Source: Verrucomicrobiales bacterium (GTDB lineage Bacteria; Verrucomicrobiota; Verrucomicrobiia; Limisphaerales; JAYPXF01). Taken from it: 44,035 nucleotides of DNA. Below are positions 35,269-43,764 of the stretch, in pieces. The translations under genes and the position numbers were made by a program. The notes under the pieces are model-generated. The model saw only the letters and a list, made by a program, of their open reading frames with translations. It was not told the DNA's origin and searched no databases. The stretch is from assembly GCA_002715965.1 (NCBI GenBank), contig PBAL01000015.1, forward strand, positions 29,989 through 74,023, written 5' to 3'. Positions within the stretch are counted from its first letter, which is position 1; each line of letters starts with the position of its first letter.

Positions 35269-35583
35269 TTATCCCTTCAACTCGCCGAACTCCTCCACAC
35301 TTGTGGATTTGAAATGTCGATACACCGTGATGATCAATCCCAGGCCCACGGCTGCTTCTGCTGCGGCAATTCCGATCGAAAAGATCACAAATATCACGCC
35401 TTCCAACGCTTCCGGGTTCGGACCGTAACGCCAGAACGCGATGAGATTCAGATTGGCCGCATTGAGCATGAGCTCGATTCCGATCAAGACCACGATCGCA
35501 TTGCGCCGCGAAAGCGCGCCGGCAAGACCGATCGCGAACAGCAGCGCAGCGAGCACGAGGTATTGCGCCAACGGACCGCTCAT
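35269..35583 (-). CDS. nuoK: NADH-quinone oxidoreductase subunit K
   Basis: 104-residue three-helix subunit of the central proton axis. Both conserved membrane glutamates are visible: GIELMLNAANLN and AAAEAAVGLGLI. Length is typical (about 100). The ATG overlaps the nuoJ stop by 4 bp; nuoL starts 1 bp after its stop. Confidence 0.95.
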   Translation of the reverse strand: MSGPLAQYLVLAALLFAIGLAGALSRRNAIVVLIGIELMLNAANLNLIAFWRYGPNPEALEGVIFVIFSIGIAAAEAAVGLGLIITVYRHFKSTSVEEFGELKG

Positions 35584-36083
35584 GGCTTACCCCCTTCTTC
35601 CGGCCCCTTGGCAATGACCACCGCCCCGATTAACGCGGACGTCAGCAACAATGCCATCGCTTCCAGCGGCAACACGTAGGTGGTCATCAACGACTTACCG
35701 ATTGCTTTGACACTTGGATCGCTGAGTTTGCCCGTTTCCGCGGCGCCGAGTTCACTTCCCTGAACCGCAAAGGCAAGGATAAGAAAGACCATCGATGCAA
35801 CTCCCAGCCCCAGATACCAATCCGTGCTCCCAGCATTCTGCGGGGCATCCTCGGCATTTCGGGTGAGGAGCATTGCAAACACGACCAGGATGGCCACAGC
35901 TCCGACATACACGAGCAATTGAACCAGCCCTGCGAACTGCGCGTTCAGGTTCAGATACAAGCCCGCCAATCCCGCGAAGCAGACTACCAGCGACAACACA
36001 CAATGCACGAGGCGCTTGAAATTCATCGCCCCCAGCGCGCCGGCGATGGTCAACAGGGCCAGGATGTAGAAGGCGGATTGCAT
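35580..36083 (-). CDS. nuoJ: NADH-quinone oxidoreductase subunit J
   Basis: 167-residue membrane subunit with five helices. The helix with VQLLVYVGAVAILVVFAMLL corresponds to TMH3 of NuoJ, which carries the pi-bulge and the conserved Tyr-Val-Gly-Ala motif linked to coupling. Its ATG shares one base with the nuoH stop and it overlaps nuoK by 4 bp. Confidence 0.94.
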   Translation of the reverse strand: MQSAFYILALLTIAGALGAMNFKRLVHCVLSLVVCFAGLAGLYLNLNAQFAGLVQLLVYVGAVAILVVFAMLLTRNAEDAPQNAGSTDWYLGLGVASMVFLILAFAVQGSELGAAETGKLSDPSVKAIGKSLMTTYVLPLEAMALLLTSALIGAVVIAKGPEEGGKP

Positions 36084-37309
36084 TACTGATCGGCGTAGCG
36101 GTATTCGCGTTTCTGGGTCAGGGCCTTGCCCGCGATCCGGTCGCCCAACTCAAGCCAGATCCAGAACAGTGCCGTCCCAACGACGAGCCATTCGAAAAAC
36201 CATCCGGCCAAGGGCGATTGTGGAAACGTCTGGCGGATGTAGTAGCCCGATCCCGCGCCCAGCAGATTGATCAGGCACATCGGCAGCATGAATTTCCAGG
36301 CGAAGTTCATCAACTGATCCATGCGAATGCGTGGCATTGTCCCGCGAATCCAGATGATGAAGAAAATGCACAAGACGAGTTTGAGCATGAACCAGAGGTA
36401 CGAAGGCAGCAGCGAGTATTGGCCGAACGGACCGTTCCATCCTCCAAAGAACAAGGTGATCCAGACTGAGAGGGCTGCGAACAGGCCCAGGTATTCCGCC
36501 ATGAAAAAGATGGCGAACTTGAAGCCCGAGTATTCAGTGAAGTAACCCGCCACCAGTTCGGACTCACCCTCAGGCAGATCAAAGGGCGAGCGATTCGCTT
36601 CCGCCATTGCCGCAATGAAGAACAGGATCATCCCGAGCAGTCCCCAGGGTGTGAAGACGTGCCAGTTCCAGATGCCTCCCGTCTGCGCCTCGGCAATGTC
36701 CACCAGCGAGAGAGAGCCTGCCGCCATCACCACCACCAGCGACGAAAGGATGAAGGGCATTTCATAACTGATCATCTGCGCAATCGCGCGCATGGCGCCG
36801 AGCAATGAGTATTTGTTCCGGCTCGACCACCCCGCCATGAAGATGGACAACTCGGAGGCTGCCCCGACTGCGAAGAAGAACAGAAGCCCGTTCTTCATAT
36901 CGAGCGGGACCAGGTTCTTGCCGAAGGGCAAGACGGAGAACATCAGCAGCACCGGAATGATCAGCGCAACCGGCGCGAGGAAGTGGATCAACTTGTCCGC
37001 CGAGCTGGGAACAATGTCCTCCTTTGTCAACGACTTGATTCCATCCGCAATAAATTGCCCAAAGCCCGCAATCCGAATATCCGTCATCGGAATTCCCACA
37101 CGATTTGGCCCACGGCGGTTTTGGATTCGTCCCAGCCCCTTTCGCTCAAAAATCGTCGTCAGCGCAAACAGCAGCGGGAAGATCCCCAAGATCGGTGCAA
37201 TGGAAAGGAAGGAGGAGATGAACGGCAACGAGGCCTCGGGCAAGAATCCCGACAGGAAACCCATGACGGACTGCTTGGCGACAACAAAGATGTTCTCAAG
37301 CATATCCAA
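36083..37309 (-). CDS. nuoH: NADH-quinone oxidoreductase subunit H
   Basis: 408-residue membrane subunit that forms the quinone channel. Signatures: ERKGLGRIQNRRGPNRVG near the N-terminus, AMRAIAQMISYEMPF, and the AEANRSPFDLPEGESELVAG loop. It is about 80 residues longer than E. coli NuoH, with extra hydrophobic sequence at the N-terminus and in the C-terminal third (GSGYYIRQTFP, FFEWLVVGTALFWIW). The gene follows nuoI, 8 bp apart. That order (I before H) is the reverse of the usual nuoH-nuoI. Start ATG 37309 or 37303. Confidence 0.95.
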   Translation of the reverse strand: MDMLENIFVVAKQSVMGFLSGFLPEASLPFISSFLSIAPILGIFPLLFALTTIFERKGLGRIQNRRGPNRVGIPMTDIRIAGFGQFIADGIKSLTKEDIVPSSADKLIHFLAPVALIIPVLLMFSVLPFGKNLVPLDMKNGLLFFFAVGAASELSIFMAGWSSRNKYSLLGAMRAIAQMISYEMPFILSSLVVVMAAGSLSLVDIAEAQTGGIWNWHVFTPWGLLGMILFFIAAMAEANRSPFDLPEGESELVAGYFTEYSGFKFAIFFMAEYLGLFAALSVWITLFFGGWNGPFGQYSLLPSYLWFMLKLVLCIFFIIWIRGTMPRIRMDQLMNFAWKFMLPMCLINLLGAGSGYYIRQTFPQSPLAGWFFEWLVVGTALFWIWLELGDRIAGKALTQKREYRYADQ

Positions 37310-37317
37310 GTCGTCAA

Positions 37318-37911
37318 TTACCCATCCGTCTTGCTCTTCGCGGCTTCCGCTTTCGCAGCCTCTTCTTTTGCCTTCGCCTTGGCTGCGGCAACTTCGCGAT
37401 CGTTTTTGCGCTTGGCATCCACTGCCGACGCTTCGGTGGGATGGATCCGGTTATAGTGTTCGTTGGATTTGGCCAACATATGCTTGTCCGCCAACAACCC
37501 GCCAAAGCGATCGGTGGTGGAGTATTCAAACTCCGTGTCCATCTTGATCGCCTCGAAGGGACATACCTCCACGCAAATCTGACAACTCATGCACACCGAG
37601 ATGTCGATGTCGAAGGTATGAGGATACAACTGCATCTTGCCCATGTGATCGGGCTTCTTCTCCTTGCTTTTCTCGATGTAGATGCATTGAGGCGGGCACT
37701 CCTTCTCACAGATCTGGCAGCCGACACAACGAAGTCCGGCCTCGGGATCATCCCCGTCGTAAACCAGAAATGGAAACTGCCGCGCAGTCTCCTTCGCTGG
37801 AATCTTCTCCTCGGGATATTCCACGGTCGTCAACCGTTCGTATTCGAGGTAGCTGCCGATGAAATTGCGCGCCGTTTCGCGCATACCTTTGGCAAGACCA
37901 GCACCAAGCAT
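37318..37911 (-). CDS. nuoI: NADH-quinone oxidoreductase subunit I, Lys/Ala tail
   Basis: 197-residue ferredoxin-like subunit carrying two [4Fe-4S] clusters (N6a/N6b): CVGCQICEKECPPQC and CMSCQICVEVCPFEAI. It hands electrons from the peripheral arm towards N2 and quinone. The C-terminal 30 residues are an Ala/Lys/Glu-rich, probably helical tail (AKAKAKEEAAKAEAAKSK) not found in the E. coli protein. It is the first gene of the nuoI-H-J-K-L-M-M-N operon; the upstream gene ends 71 bp away. A TAGAAT hexamer at 37929-37934 (minus) could be a -10 box, with no matching -35 seen. nuoA-G are absent. Confidence 0.95.
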   Translation of the reverse strand: MLGAGLAKGMRETARNFIGSYLEYERLTTVEYPEEKIPAKETARQFPFLVYDGDDPEAGLRCVGCQICEKECPPQCIYIEKSKEKKPDHMGKMQLYPHTFDIDISVCMSCQICVEVCPFEAIKMDTEFEYSTTDRFGGLLADKHMLAKSNEHYNRIHPTEASAVDAKRKNDREVAAAKAKAKEEAAKAEAAKSKTDG

Positions 37912-37982
37912 TGGGGAATTCTCAGGGCATTCTAGCCCGCTGACAAATCCATTCTGAGGGAAGTGAACAACTCACCCGGCAG

Positions 37983-39416
37983 TCACTCAGACTTCTGAAA
38001 CCGGATCGAATACAGATCCGCCTCATTCATCACGAAGCGCAGACGCACAGGCTTTCCGGCCAGTGAAGAAACATCCGTTGTTCCGCCCCACTTTGCGATT
38101 CGATTGATGTCATCGCCATGGATCACGCGGGATTCCGCCAACGTAAATCCGGGGACAGGTTCGCCGTCGGCGTTCTGGATTTCAATTCGCATTCGGCCGG
38201 CACCCGAAGTGGAGTAGTTGAACTCGAACTGATCGCCGGAGAAGACCAGAGGCTTGGTGGTGAACTCGCCTTCCTCGTAACCGGCATGGATTGAGATGAA
38301 GCCGTCAAGACGAAGGACGTAGTGGGCTCCACCGTACATGAGCATGCTCATATGCGTCTGGCTGGTTTGATGAACTCCCAGGGTCAGGTAGTTGGCCCGA
38401 TTGCCCCATCCGCGCAGGCCGAGACCGGGACGGATGAACGCCTGCTTGAAGTGGCGATGATAGCGATCACTGCCGGGGCGTGCGGACATGAAGGCGATGT
38501 CGGTGATTGCGCCGGCTTTGGCTTGGAAGCGAGTGGGCAAGGCGATGTAGATGTGCGGGGCGCGGAAGTAGGGCTGCGTTCCGTTGGTATAGAGATGTTC
38601 GCCTTTTTCGTTGGCGAGCATTTCGACGGGTTCTGTCCAGTTCAGGAAATCCTTGCTGGTGCTCTTCCGAATGGAGCGAACGCCATCACGCATGATACGG
38701 AAGAAACAAACGTATTGCTGCTCGGCTTGGGACCAGAAGGCGACGTTTTGTGAATCAAACTTTCCCTGCTCTTCGCTGAGGATCGGTTCCTTCTTCATGA
38801 TCTTCCAACGCAGCCCGTCGGAAGACGAAAACGCCCGCAATCCGCCGATGCCGTATTTTGCGATCAGCTGCTTGCGTTCATCGCCTTTCCAGATCGGCCA
38901 ATTTTCATCGGGATAGCGTCCTCCACCGACTCCTTTGTAGCGCTCGGCTGCCGGAACACCGGGACGGGTGTCGATGAACGGAGTAAAGTTGTGGGTGACC
39001 AGAAACGTGTCCGGACCCATGTCGAGAACGACGTTGCCCTTGGGGATCGCAGGCACATCGTGGATGCCGAGATTCGGTTCTTTCCAATGGATGCCTCCAT
39101 CAGTGCTCTCCGCGTAAAGCGTGATTTCTCCCTCGTGATACTTGCCCCAGCCATTTCGCCAGTGCGCGCCGGGCGTCTTGTCACCCCGGTAGTAGAAACG
39201 GAGCTTTTCACCATCCTTCAACACCGTGGCATAGTGACCGAAGGGACGCGGAGGAACTCGCCGTAGCTGCTGTGGCTCGTGGAGTTTGAGACGCGTGCCG
39301 TTCATTTCGCCGATCAGGAGATCGTCGACAAAGAGTTCACGGCGGTCACCGATGTCTATCGGCTCAACAGCCGATAGGAGCATTGGGAAAAGCAGGCAGG
39401 GGAATATGCGTTTCAT
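37983..39416 (-). CDS. Secreted beta-propeller glycosidase-like protein
   Basis: 477 residues with a signal peptide (MKRIFPCLLFPMLLSAV). The mature protein begins DIGDRRELFVDDLLIG, typical of a PVC-abundant family with a five-bladed beta-propeller related to GH43/GH32-like sugar hydrolases. Blade-like repeats include LYAESTDGGIHWKEP, AFSSSDGLRWKIMKKE and SIRKSTSKDFLNWTEP (Ser-x-DG-x-x-W pattern). The last 100 residues form a separate beta domain. Catalytic acids cannot be assigned by eye. Same strand as the nuo operon and 71 bp upstream of it, so it could share a transcript, but the functions are unrelated. Confidence 0.68.
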   Translation of the reverse strand: MKRIFPCLLFPMLLSAVEPIDIGDRRELFVDDLLIGEMNGTRLKLHEPQQLRRVPPRPFGHYATVLKDGEKLRFYYRGDKTPGAHWRNGWGKYHEGEITLYAESTDGGIHWKEPNLGIHDVPAIPKGNVVLDMGPDTFLVTHNFTPFIDTRPGVPAAERYKGVGGGRYPDENWPIWKGDERKQLIAKYGIGGLRAFSSSDGLRWKIMKKEPILSEEQGKFDSQNVAFWSQAEQQYVCFFRIMRDGVRSIRKSTSKDFLNWTEPVEMLANEKGEHLYTNGTQPYFRAPHIYIALPTRFQAKAGAITDIAFMSARPGSDRYHRHFKQAFIRPGLGLRGWGNRANYLTLGVHQTSQTHMSMLMYGGAHYVLRLDGFISIHAGYEEGEFTTKPLVFSGDQFEFNYSTSGAGRMRIEIQNADGEPVPGFTLAESRVIHGDDINRIAKWGGTTDVSSLAGKPVRLRFVMNEADLYSIRFQKSE

Positions 39417-40145
39417 GCGGTGCAGGCATTATTTGGCAAAGAGAGTGAGGACAAAGGAATTTATTGTCCCGTCGCTCGAACCGGGCGCAACCGAGAGGCA
39501 CCCCGGAATTCGTTCATTTTTTGGAATTCGGATGTAAGTGTAGTTACTCCTTGTAGCTTGGGCCCCATCGGCCTTGTGCCGATGGGGAACGAGATTGCCG
39601 GCTAATATCGGCAGCTGAAGCTGAACAGTCCATCCAGCTCGTGGTTGCTTTGATTCGCCCAACGTCTGGTCGGCAGCGTGCTCGCGGAAGCTAGGGCACC
39701 GAGCGCTGATGCGCTGCGAAGGAAGTTCCGGCGATTCGATCTGAGAGGGCTGTTCAAGGCGGTGGCAGCCGATTGATAAACAGCTTGGTTACCAGTGGCA
39801 AGTTTCGGGGGAAAGGAAAAGCCGGACTGACCCTGAAACAGTCGGGATCATCATTTTTTGGCGGAGAGACAATCAGAATCTCCCGACCGGGTGTTGAAAG
39901 CGTCCATAATCGCTTCCAAGGATCAGTCCGGCATTAGCTCGGCATTTCGTGCACACAGAGTTTATGAGATGCTTTGCTAATTGACTGTTAACACCATTAC
40001 AGGCGGGAGAATTCGAGACTAACGGTGGATTGTCTTTTTCTGTCGTTGGTTTGCGCTTTTGTGCGTCGGTCAACAAAACTGATGTAAGCTGTGGACGCAG
40101 TCGGGCACACATCGATGATGGAATTGGTCAGGTATTTCGTTTGCG
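39417..40145. other. Intergenic region, 729 bp, with hairpins
   Basis: No convincing gene on either strand. It contains a perfect 10-bp hairpin (39563-39587) and a 10-bp inverted repeat 103 bp apart (GCCGGACTGA at 39821-39830, TCAGTCCGGC at 39923-39932). The rest looks non-coding. Upstream parts of the spondin-domain gene may have been lost here. Confidence 0.5.
39563..39587. repeat. Perfect 10-bp hairpin
   Basis: CCCCATCGGC (39563-39572), loop CTTGT, GCCGATGGGG (39578-39587). No T tract follows on either strand, so it is more likely a REP-like palindrome than a terminator. Confidence 0.5.
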
Positions 40146-40997
40146 TTGCGGTATACGTTCAGCGACGCCGTGATGTCGTTCGCCGGGACGAATGATTCGG
40201 TGACGATCACGAGGATTCATGTTGCGGGCGATCAGACGGCATTGGAGTGGCAGGGTGGAACTGCGCCTTACCGATTTCAGTGGCGAACGAATTCTAGCTC
40301 AGGATCGTGGGCATACTTGGGTGCGGCTGTTTCGGGAACCAATCGGACTTCGAACGTGAGTGCTTCGAACGCGTCCTTTCGGATCGTGGCCGACGGGACA
40401 CCACCGAGGCAGAACGCGCGATATCGGGTGACGCTTGATGCCACTTGGAGTCGCGAAACGCATCCGATGCAATTTCCGGGCAATGCGCATTCTTCCGGTT
40501 TGATCGGTGGGACACATAGTGCGCAATTCACCATGTGGGCGCCGGGGATGGTTGCTACGGACGAAATTGAATTGATGGCCGAGAGCGGAGTGAAGACCAC
40601 GCTTGCTGCCGAGGTGAATTTTGCGATTACGGCAGGCGCCGCGCAGTATGTAATCTCTGGAAGTGGTCCAGACTCACCGGGATCCTACAGCATGGAGTTT
40701 GACATCGGCCGCTCGTTTCCATTGGTGTCTCTGGTCTCGATGATTGCCCCCAGCCCGGATTTGTTTGTAGGCGTGCGCGATTTGGATCTTTGTCTGAACG
40801 GAACGTGGGGCGAACAACTGGTCTTTTCGTTGCAGCCCTATGATGCAGGGACGGACAGCGGTGTGTCTTACGGTTCTTTGAACGCGGACATGGATCCAGT
40901 AGATCCCATCTCACAGATCACCGGTTTTTCGTTTGAATCCAACGTGGAAGTCGCGCGGTTGGGCTCTTTTACGTTTCAGTGGATCGACAACCAATGA
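40146..40997 (+). CDS. Spondin-domain protein, 5' end doubtful
   Basis: 283 residues from a weak TTG start (ATG 40173 is the first in-frame ATG). Residues 20-85 form a beta-sandwich-like repeat common in PVC extracellular proteins (VTITRIHVAGDQTALEW, GTAPYRFQWRT). From about 98 a spondin_N domain follows: YRVTLDATWSRETHP, FPGNAHSSGLIGGTH, FPLVSLVSMIAPSPDLFVGV and LQPYDAGTDSG, all diagnostic. Spondin_N domains occur in extracellular matrix proteins of animals and in some bacterial secreted proteins. No signal peptide precedes it in this frame; a stop lies at 40116-40118, so the native N-terminus has probably been lost or is in another frame. Confidence 0.75.
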   Translation: MRYTFSDAVMSFAGTNDSVTITRIHVAGDQTALEWQGGTAPYRFQWRTNSSSGSWAYLGAAVSGTNRTSNVSASNASFRIVADGTPPRQNARYRVTLDATWSRETHPMQFPGNAHSSGLIGGTHSAQFTMWAPGMVATDEIELMAESGVKTTLAAEVNFAITAGAAQYVISGSGPDSPGSYSMEFDIGRSFPLVSLVSMIAPSPDLFVGVRDLDLCLNGTWGEQLVFSLQPYDAGTDSGVSYGSLNADMDPVDPISQITGFSFESNVEVARLGSFTFQWIDNQ

Positions 40998-41053
40998 TGG
41001 GCAGGGTCGGGCAATTCTGCTTGGCCAGGAGTGCGGCGCGCAGCAAAGTCTGC

Positions 41054-42022
41054 ATGATGAAACGGATCGCTCTCATAGCAGTTCTGTTGTCGACGTTGCA
41101 GATCGCTGTCGGCCAGGCACAGATCAGTGAATACGTCGATTCGGAGCTGGGAAGGCTGTCGCAAAATCGCCCGACGAAGTTTGCATCGTCCGCGGAATGG
41201 CAGGCCCGTCGTGATCTGGTGATGAACAGACTGCGGTCGGAGACGTTTCAAGCCTGGCCAAAAGCGACGGGTAAATTGAACCGCAGCAATGAGTTTGCGG
41301 AATCCAAGGATGGCATCGTTCTTTCAAGGTATTTGTTTCGCAGTGAGGGGCCGATTCAACTGCCGCTCTTTGTCATTCACCGTGACGGACTCAAAGCGCC
41401 TGATCTCGATCTGGTCGTGCTCAACGTGCTGGATGACGAGGATTGGGAGGTGTTTACGGGGAGATTTGGCCCGGCCTTTCCCAAGGCGTTCCAGGGAGTG
41501 AAACTGCCGGAACACGATCGGAAGAACTACGACTCCGAAGTGCGGATGCACAGGAACATGAAGTGGGGCATGGCCTACGTCCCGCCGCGAGGCGTGGGTC
41601 CGACTTCGGTCAGCAAAGATTTCTCGAGCGAATTGACCCTGCTTGGGCAGACCCTGGACAGCGCGCAGATCTGGGACATCCGTCGGGGCATTCAGGCCTT
41701 GCGATCTATTGACGGGATGGAGGAACCGAACTTGTGGTTGCAATCCTCCCGCACCATGGCGGCCAATACGCTTTATGCCTCGCTCTTCGAAAAGGGCATC
41801 CACCGCATGGACCTGCATGAACTCCCTGCGACGCACTGGGGCGGACCGGTCTTGTTCGGCGTGTTGCGCTTCACGGACATTCCGGAGATTGGAGCCATGG
41901 CCGCCGAGCGGGCACGGTTGACGATTTACACCGGTGAGAAAGAAGCGTGGTCGCAATTGGCCGAGGTGGGGGAGTTGCTGGGATGGAAGAATCGCGTGCA
42001 GTTACGCAAGCCGCTGGAGTAG
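41054..42022 (+). CDS. Acetylxylan-esterase-like C-terminal half protein
   Basis: 322 residues. ATG 41054 or 41057 gives a signal peptide (KRIALIAVLLSTLQIAVG). The mature part corresponds to the second half of large (about 700-residue) PVC alpha/beta-hydrolases related to acetylxylan esterase: LPLFVIHRDG, VLNVLDDEDW, MAYVPPRGVGPT, IRRGIQALRSIDG, NLWLQSSRTMA, GVLRFTDIPEIGAM. The N-terminal catalytic half with the GxSxG elbow is not present upstream. So it may be a truncated gene that acquired or kept a signal, or a stand-alone domain. The gene starts 56 bp after the spondin-domain gene on the same strand. Esterase activity is doubtful. Confidence 0.62.
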   Translation: MMKRIALIAVLLSTLQIAVGQAQISEYVDSELGRLSQNRPTKFASSAEWQARRDLVMNRLRSETFQAWPKATGKLNRSNEFAESKDGIVLSRYLFRSEGPIQLPLFVIHRDGLKAPDLDLVVLNVLDDEDWEVFTGRFGPAFPKAFQGVKLPEHDRKNYDSEVRMHRNMKWGMAYVPPRGVGPTSVSKDFSSELTLLGQTLDSAQIWDIRRGIQALRSIDGMEEPNLWLQSSRTMAANTLYASLFEKGIHRMDLHELPATHWGGPVLFGVLRFTDIPEIGAMAAERARLTIYTGEKEAWSQLAEVGELLGWKNRVQLRKPLE

Positions 42023-42072
42023 GTGATCTGCCCGACATTATTCCGACTTCTCTCAATCGTGAGGCCAGACTT

Positions 42073-42533
42073 ATGAAGACCTACCCAACCAATCGACGCA
42101 TCTTGATTGGAGCATCCATGGCCCTTTTCGCCGGGGCCTCCAGTATCCCCGGCGAAGGTGCCGAGACCAAACAGAAGACCAAGTCCATTGATGTTCAATT
42201 CCTCGAGATCGTCACCCTGGATGTGAAAGAAACCGTCGCGCTTTACAGCAAGTTTCATGGCGTCTCCTTCAGTGAGCCCAACTCGGTGCTTGGGGGGGAG
42301 ACAGGGCTGCAAAGCTGAATGGTGGAGGCATGTTGAGCATCAGGGAGGCACTGCGTGAGACGGAAGAACCGGCAGTCCACGTATGCCATGTGGTCGAGGA
42401 CATTGCGGAAGCGCTTGCAGCGGCAGGTCGGGCAGGGGCGGAAATTGCCATGTGGCTGACTCCGATTCCTGGACAGGGCAAGTTTGCGATCTTCATTCTG
42501 GGTGGCATCGAAACGGGCTTGTGGCAGGTTTAA
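42073..42533 (+). pseudogene. VOC/glyoxalase-family protein, frameshifted in G7
   Basis: A signal-like N-terminus (RRILIGASMALFAGASS) precedes VQFLEIVTLDVKETVALYSKFHGV, the first beta-alpha-beta unit of a vicinal-oxygen-chelate fold. The frame hits TGA at 42316-42318. One base back, after the G7 run at 42292-42298, it continues as GDRAAKLNGGGMLSIREALR, then ETEEPAVHVCHVVEDIAEAL and a typical VOC ending GKFAIFILGGIETGLWQV to TAA 42531-42533. Loss of one G explains the break. It may be a real mutation, phase variation or sequencing error. Confidence 0.7.
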
Positions 42534-42541
42534 CCAAACAA

Positions 42542-42910
42542 ATGAAACAACCACCCCAAAGCTCCATCGACCGCGCCGCCAAATATACGGTCAAGGAAAT
42601 CTATCCGCTCTTGCTCAACAAAGTGGAGAACAAGGGCAGAACAAAAAATGAACTGAACGAAGTCATCAAGTGGCTGACTGGTTACAGCGAGAAGAAATTG
42701 AACTCCCTGATCGAGAAGGAGGTGACCCTTGGCGATTTTTTCAAGAAGGCCAAGATCCATCCCAACGCCCATTTGATCACGGGCATGGTTTGTGGATACC
42801 GGGTAGAGGAAGTCGAAGATCCCTTCATGCAACAAGTGAAATGGCTCGACAAGCTCGTCGATGAGTTGGCCAAGGGAAGGAAGATGGAGAAGATCCTGAG
42901 GAGTGAGTGA
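42542..42910 (+). CDS. DUF2200 domain protein
   Basis: 122 residues, the typical length. Family-specific blocks are KVENKGRTKNELNEVIKWLTGY, HLITGMVCGYRVEEVEDPFM and LDKLVDELAKGRKMEKILR. Small, basic and cytosolic; the function of DUF2200 is not known. It starts 8 bp after the end of the VOC frame, so the two probably share a transcript. ATG 42542 is chosen from the family alignment. Confidence 0.88.
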   Translation: MKQPPQSSIDRAAKYTVKEIYPLLLNKVENKGRTKNELNEVIKWLTGYSEKKLNSLIEKEVTLGDFFKKAKIHPNAHLITGMVCGYRVEEVEDPFMQQVKWLDKLVDELAKGRKMEKILRSE

Positions 42911-43095
42911 GGATGGGGCGCGCGGTTGGACGCTTTTGGAATCTCTCGTTCCGTAAGAGCGAAGATAATTCGCGCAGAACAAGCCGACGCTGCTACGCCT
43001 GCCCAAGCTGCACGTCGGACGGGACATGACAGTTCAACGGCCAACTTTGAGATCAGAGCGCGCATTCAGTCGGCCGGTGGCGGCATTCTGACGTT

Positions 43096-43764
43096 ATGCA
43101 AACGATGGCGACGAACTACGATCAACTTGAGTCTCAGCTGCTGTCAGCCTTTGATCGTCTTCAAGGCGATGAGAAACACTGGATCGGTCTGGCAGGCGCG
43201 CCCGGGAGCGGGAAGAGCACGGTTGCGGAAGCGATTCGACGACGCATGCCGGGAAAGATCACCGTTATTCCCATGGATGGGTATCATTACTATCGAGAGC
43301 AGCTTGATGCCATGGATGATCCTCGGGAGGCGCACGCTCGACGGGGAGCGCCGTTCACGTTTGCCGCAAAACGATTCGTCGACGAACTTCGCAATGCGCG
43401 ACAAAGAGGATCAGGATTGTTTCCAAGTTTCGATCATTGCGTGGGTGACCCGGTTGAGAATGACATCGAACTGCGACCTGGGAAGCAGATCGTGATCGTC
43501 GAGGGGCTCTACCTGCTGCTTGACGATCCTCCCTGGTCAGCGTTGAAGAAGGAGGTCTTCGACGTGACATGGTTTCTTGACGTATCTCTGAACGAGTGTC
43601 GACGACGAGTTGTAGATCGGCATATCGAAACCGGACTCACGAGAGAAGAAGCTCAGCACCGTGTATCGTCCAACGACGGCCCGAATGGAGAATTGGTGAG
43701 AGCCGCATCAGCGGGAAACGCGAGTCAGGTTTTCAGGATCGAATCACCAATCAACGAGGCATGA
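43096..43764 (+). CDS. P-loop nucleoside/sugar kinase, uridine kinase-like (YggC/FrcK type)
   Basis: 222-residue cytosolic kinase of the uridine kinase/phosphoribulokinase superfamily. Walker A is GAPGSGKST (Lys 40), the substrate-site motif is IPMDGYHYYREQLD, and the second acidic strand is IVIVEGLYLLLDD. A lid region is RRRVVDRHIETGLT. Relatives include E. coli YggC and fructose kinase FrcK; the substrate here is unknown. ATG 43096 is used; ATG 43105 is equally possible. The gene stands 185 bp after the DUF2200 gene with nothing recognised between. Confidence 0.85.
   Translation: MQTMATNYDQLESQLLSAFDRLQGDEKHWIGLAGAPGSGKSTVAEAIRRRMPGKITVIPMDGYHYYREQLDAMDDPREAHARRGAPFTFAAKRFVDELRNARQRGSGLFPSFDHCVGDPVENDIELRPGKQIVIVEGLYLLLDDPPWSALKKEVFDVTWFLDVSLNECRRRVVDRHIETGLTREEAQHRVSSNDGPNGELVRAASAGNASQVFRIESPINEA

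Noticed and set aside
39873..40112. 79-codon minus-strand frame
   Set aside because: Composition looks random and it spans the inverted repeat; no family pattern.
42911..43095. Short plus-strand frame before the kinase (MDAFGISRSV...)
   Set aside because: It runs in a different frame through the kinase gene and resembles an intergenic repeat more than a protein; copies elsewhere could not be checked.
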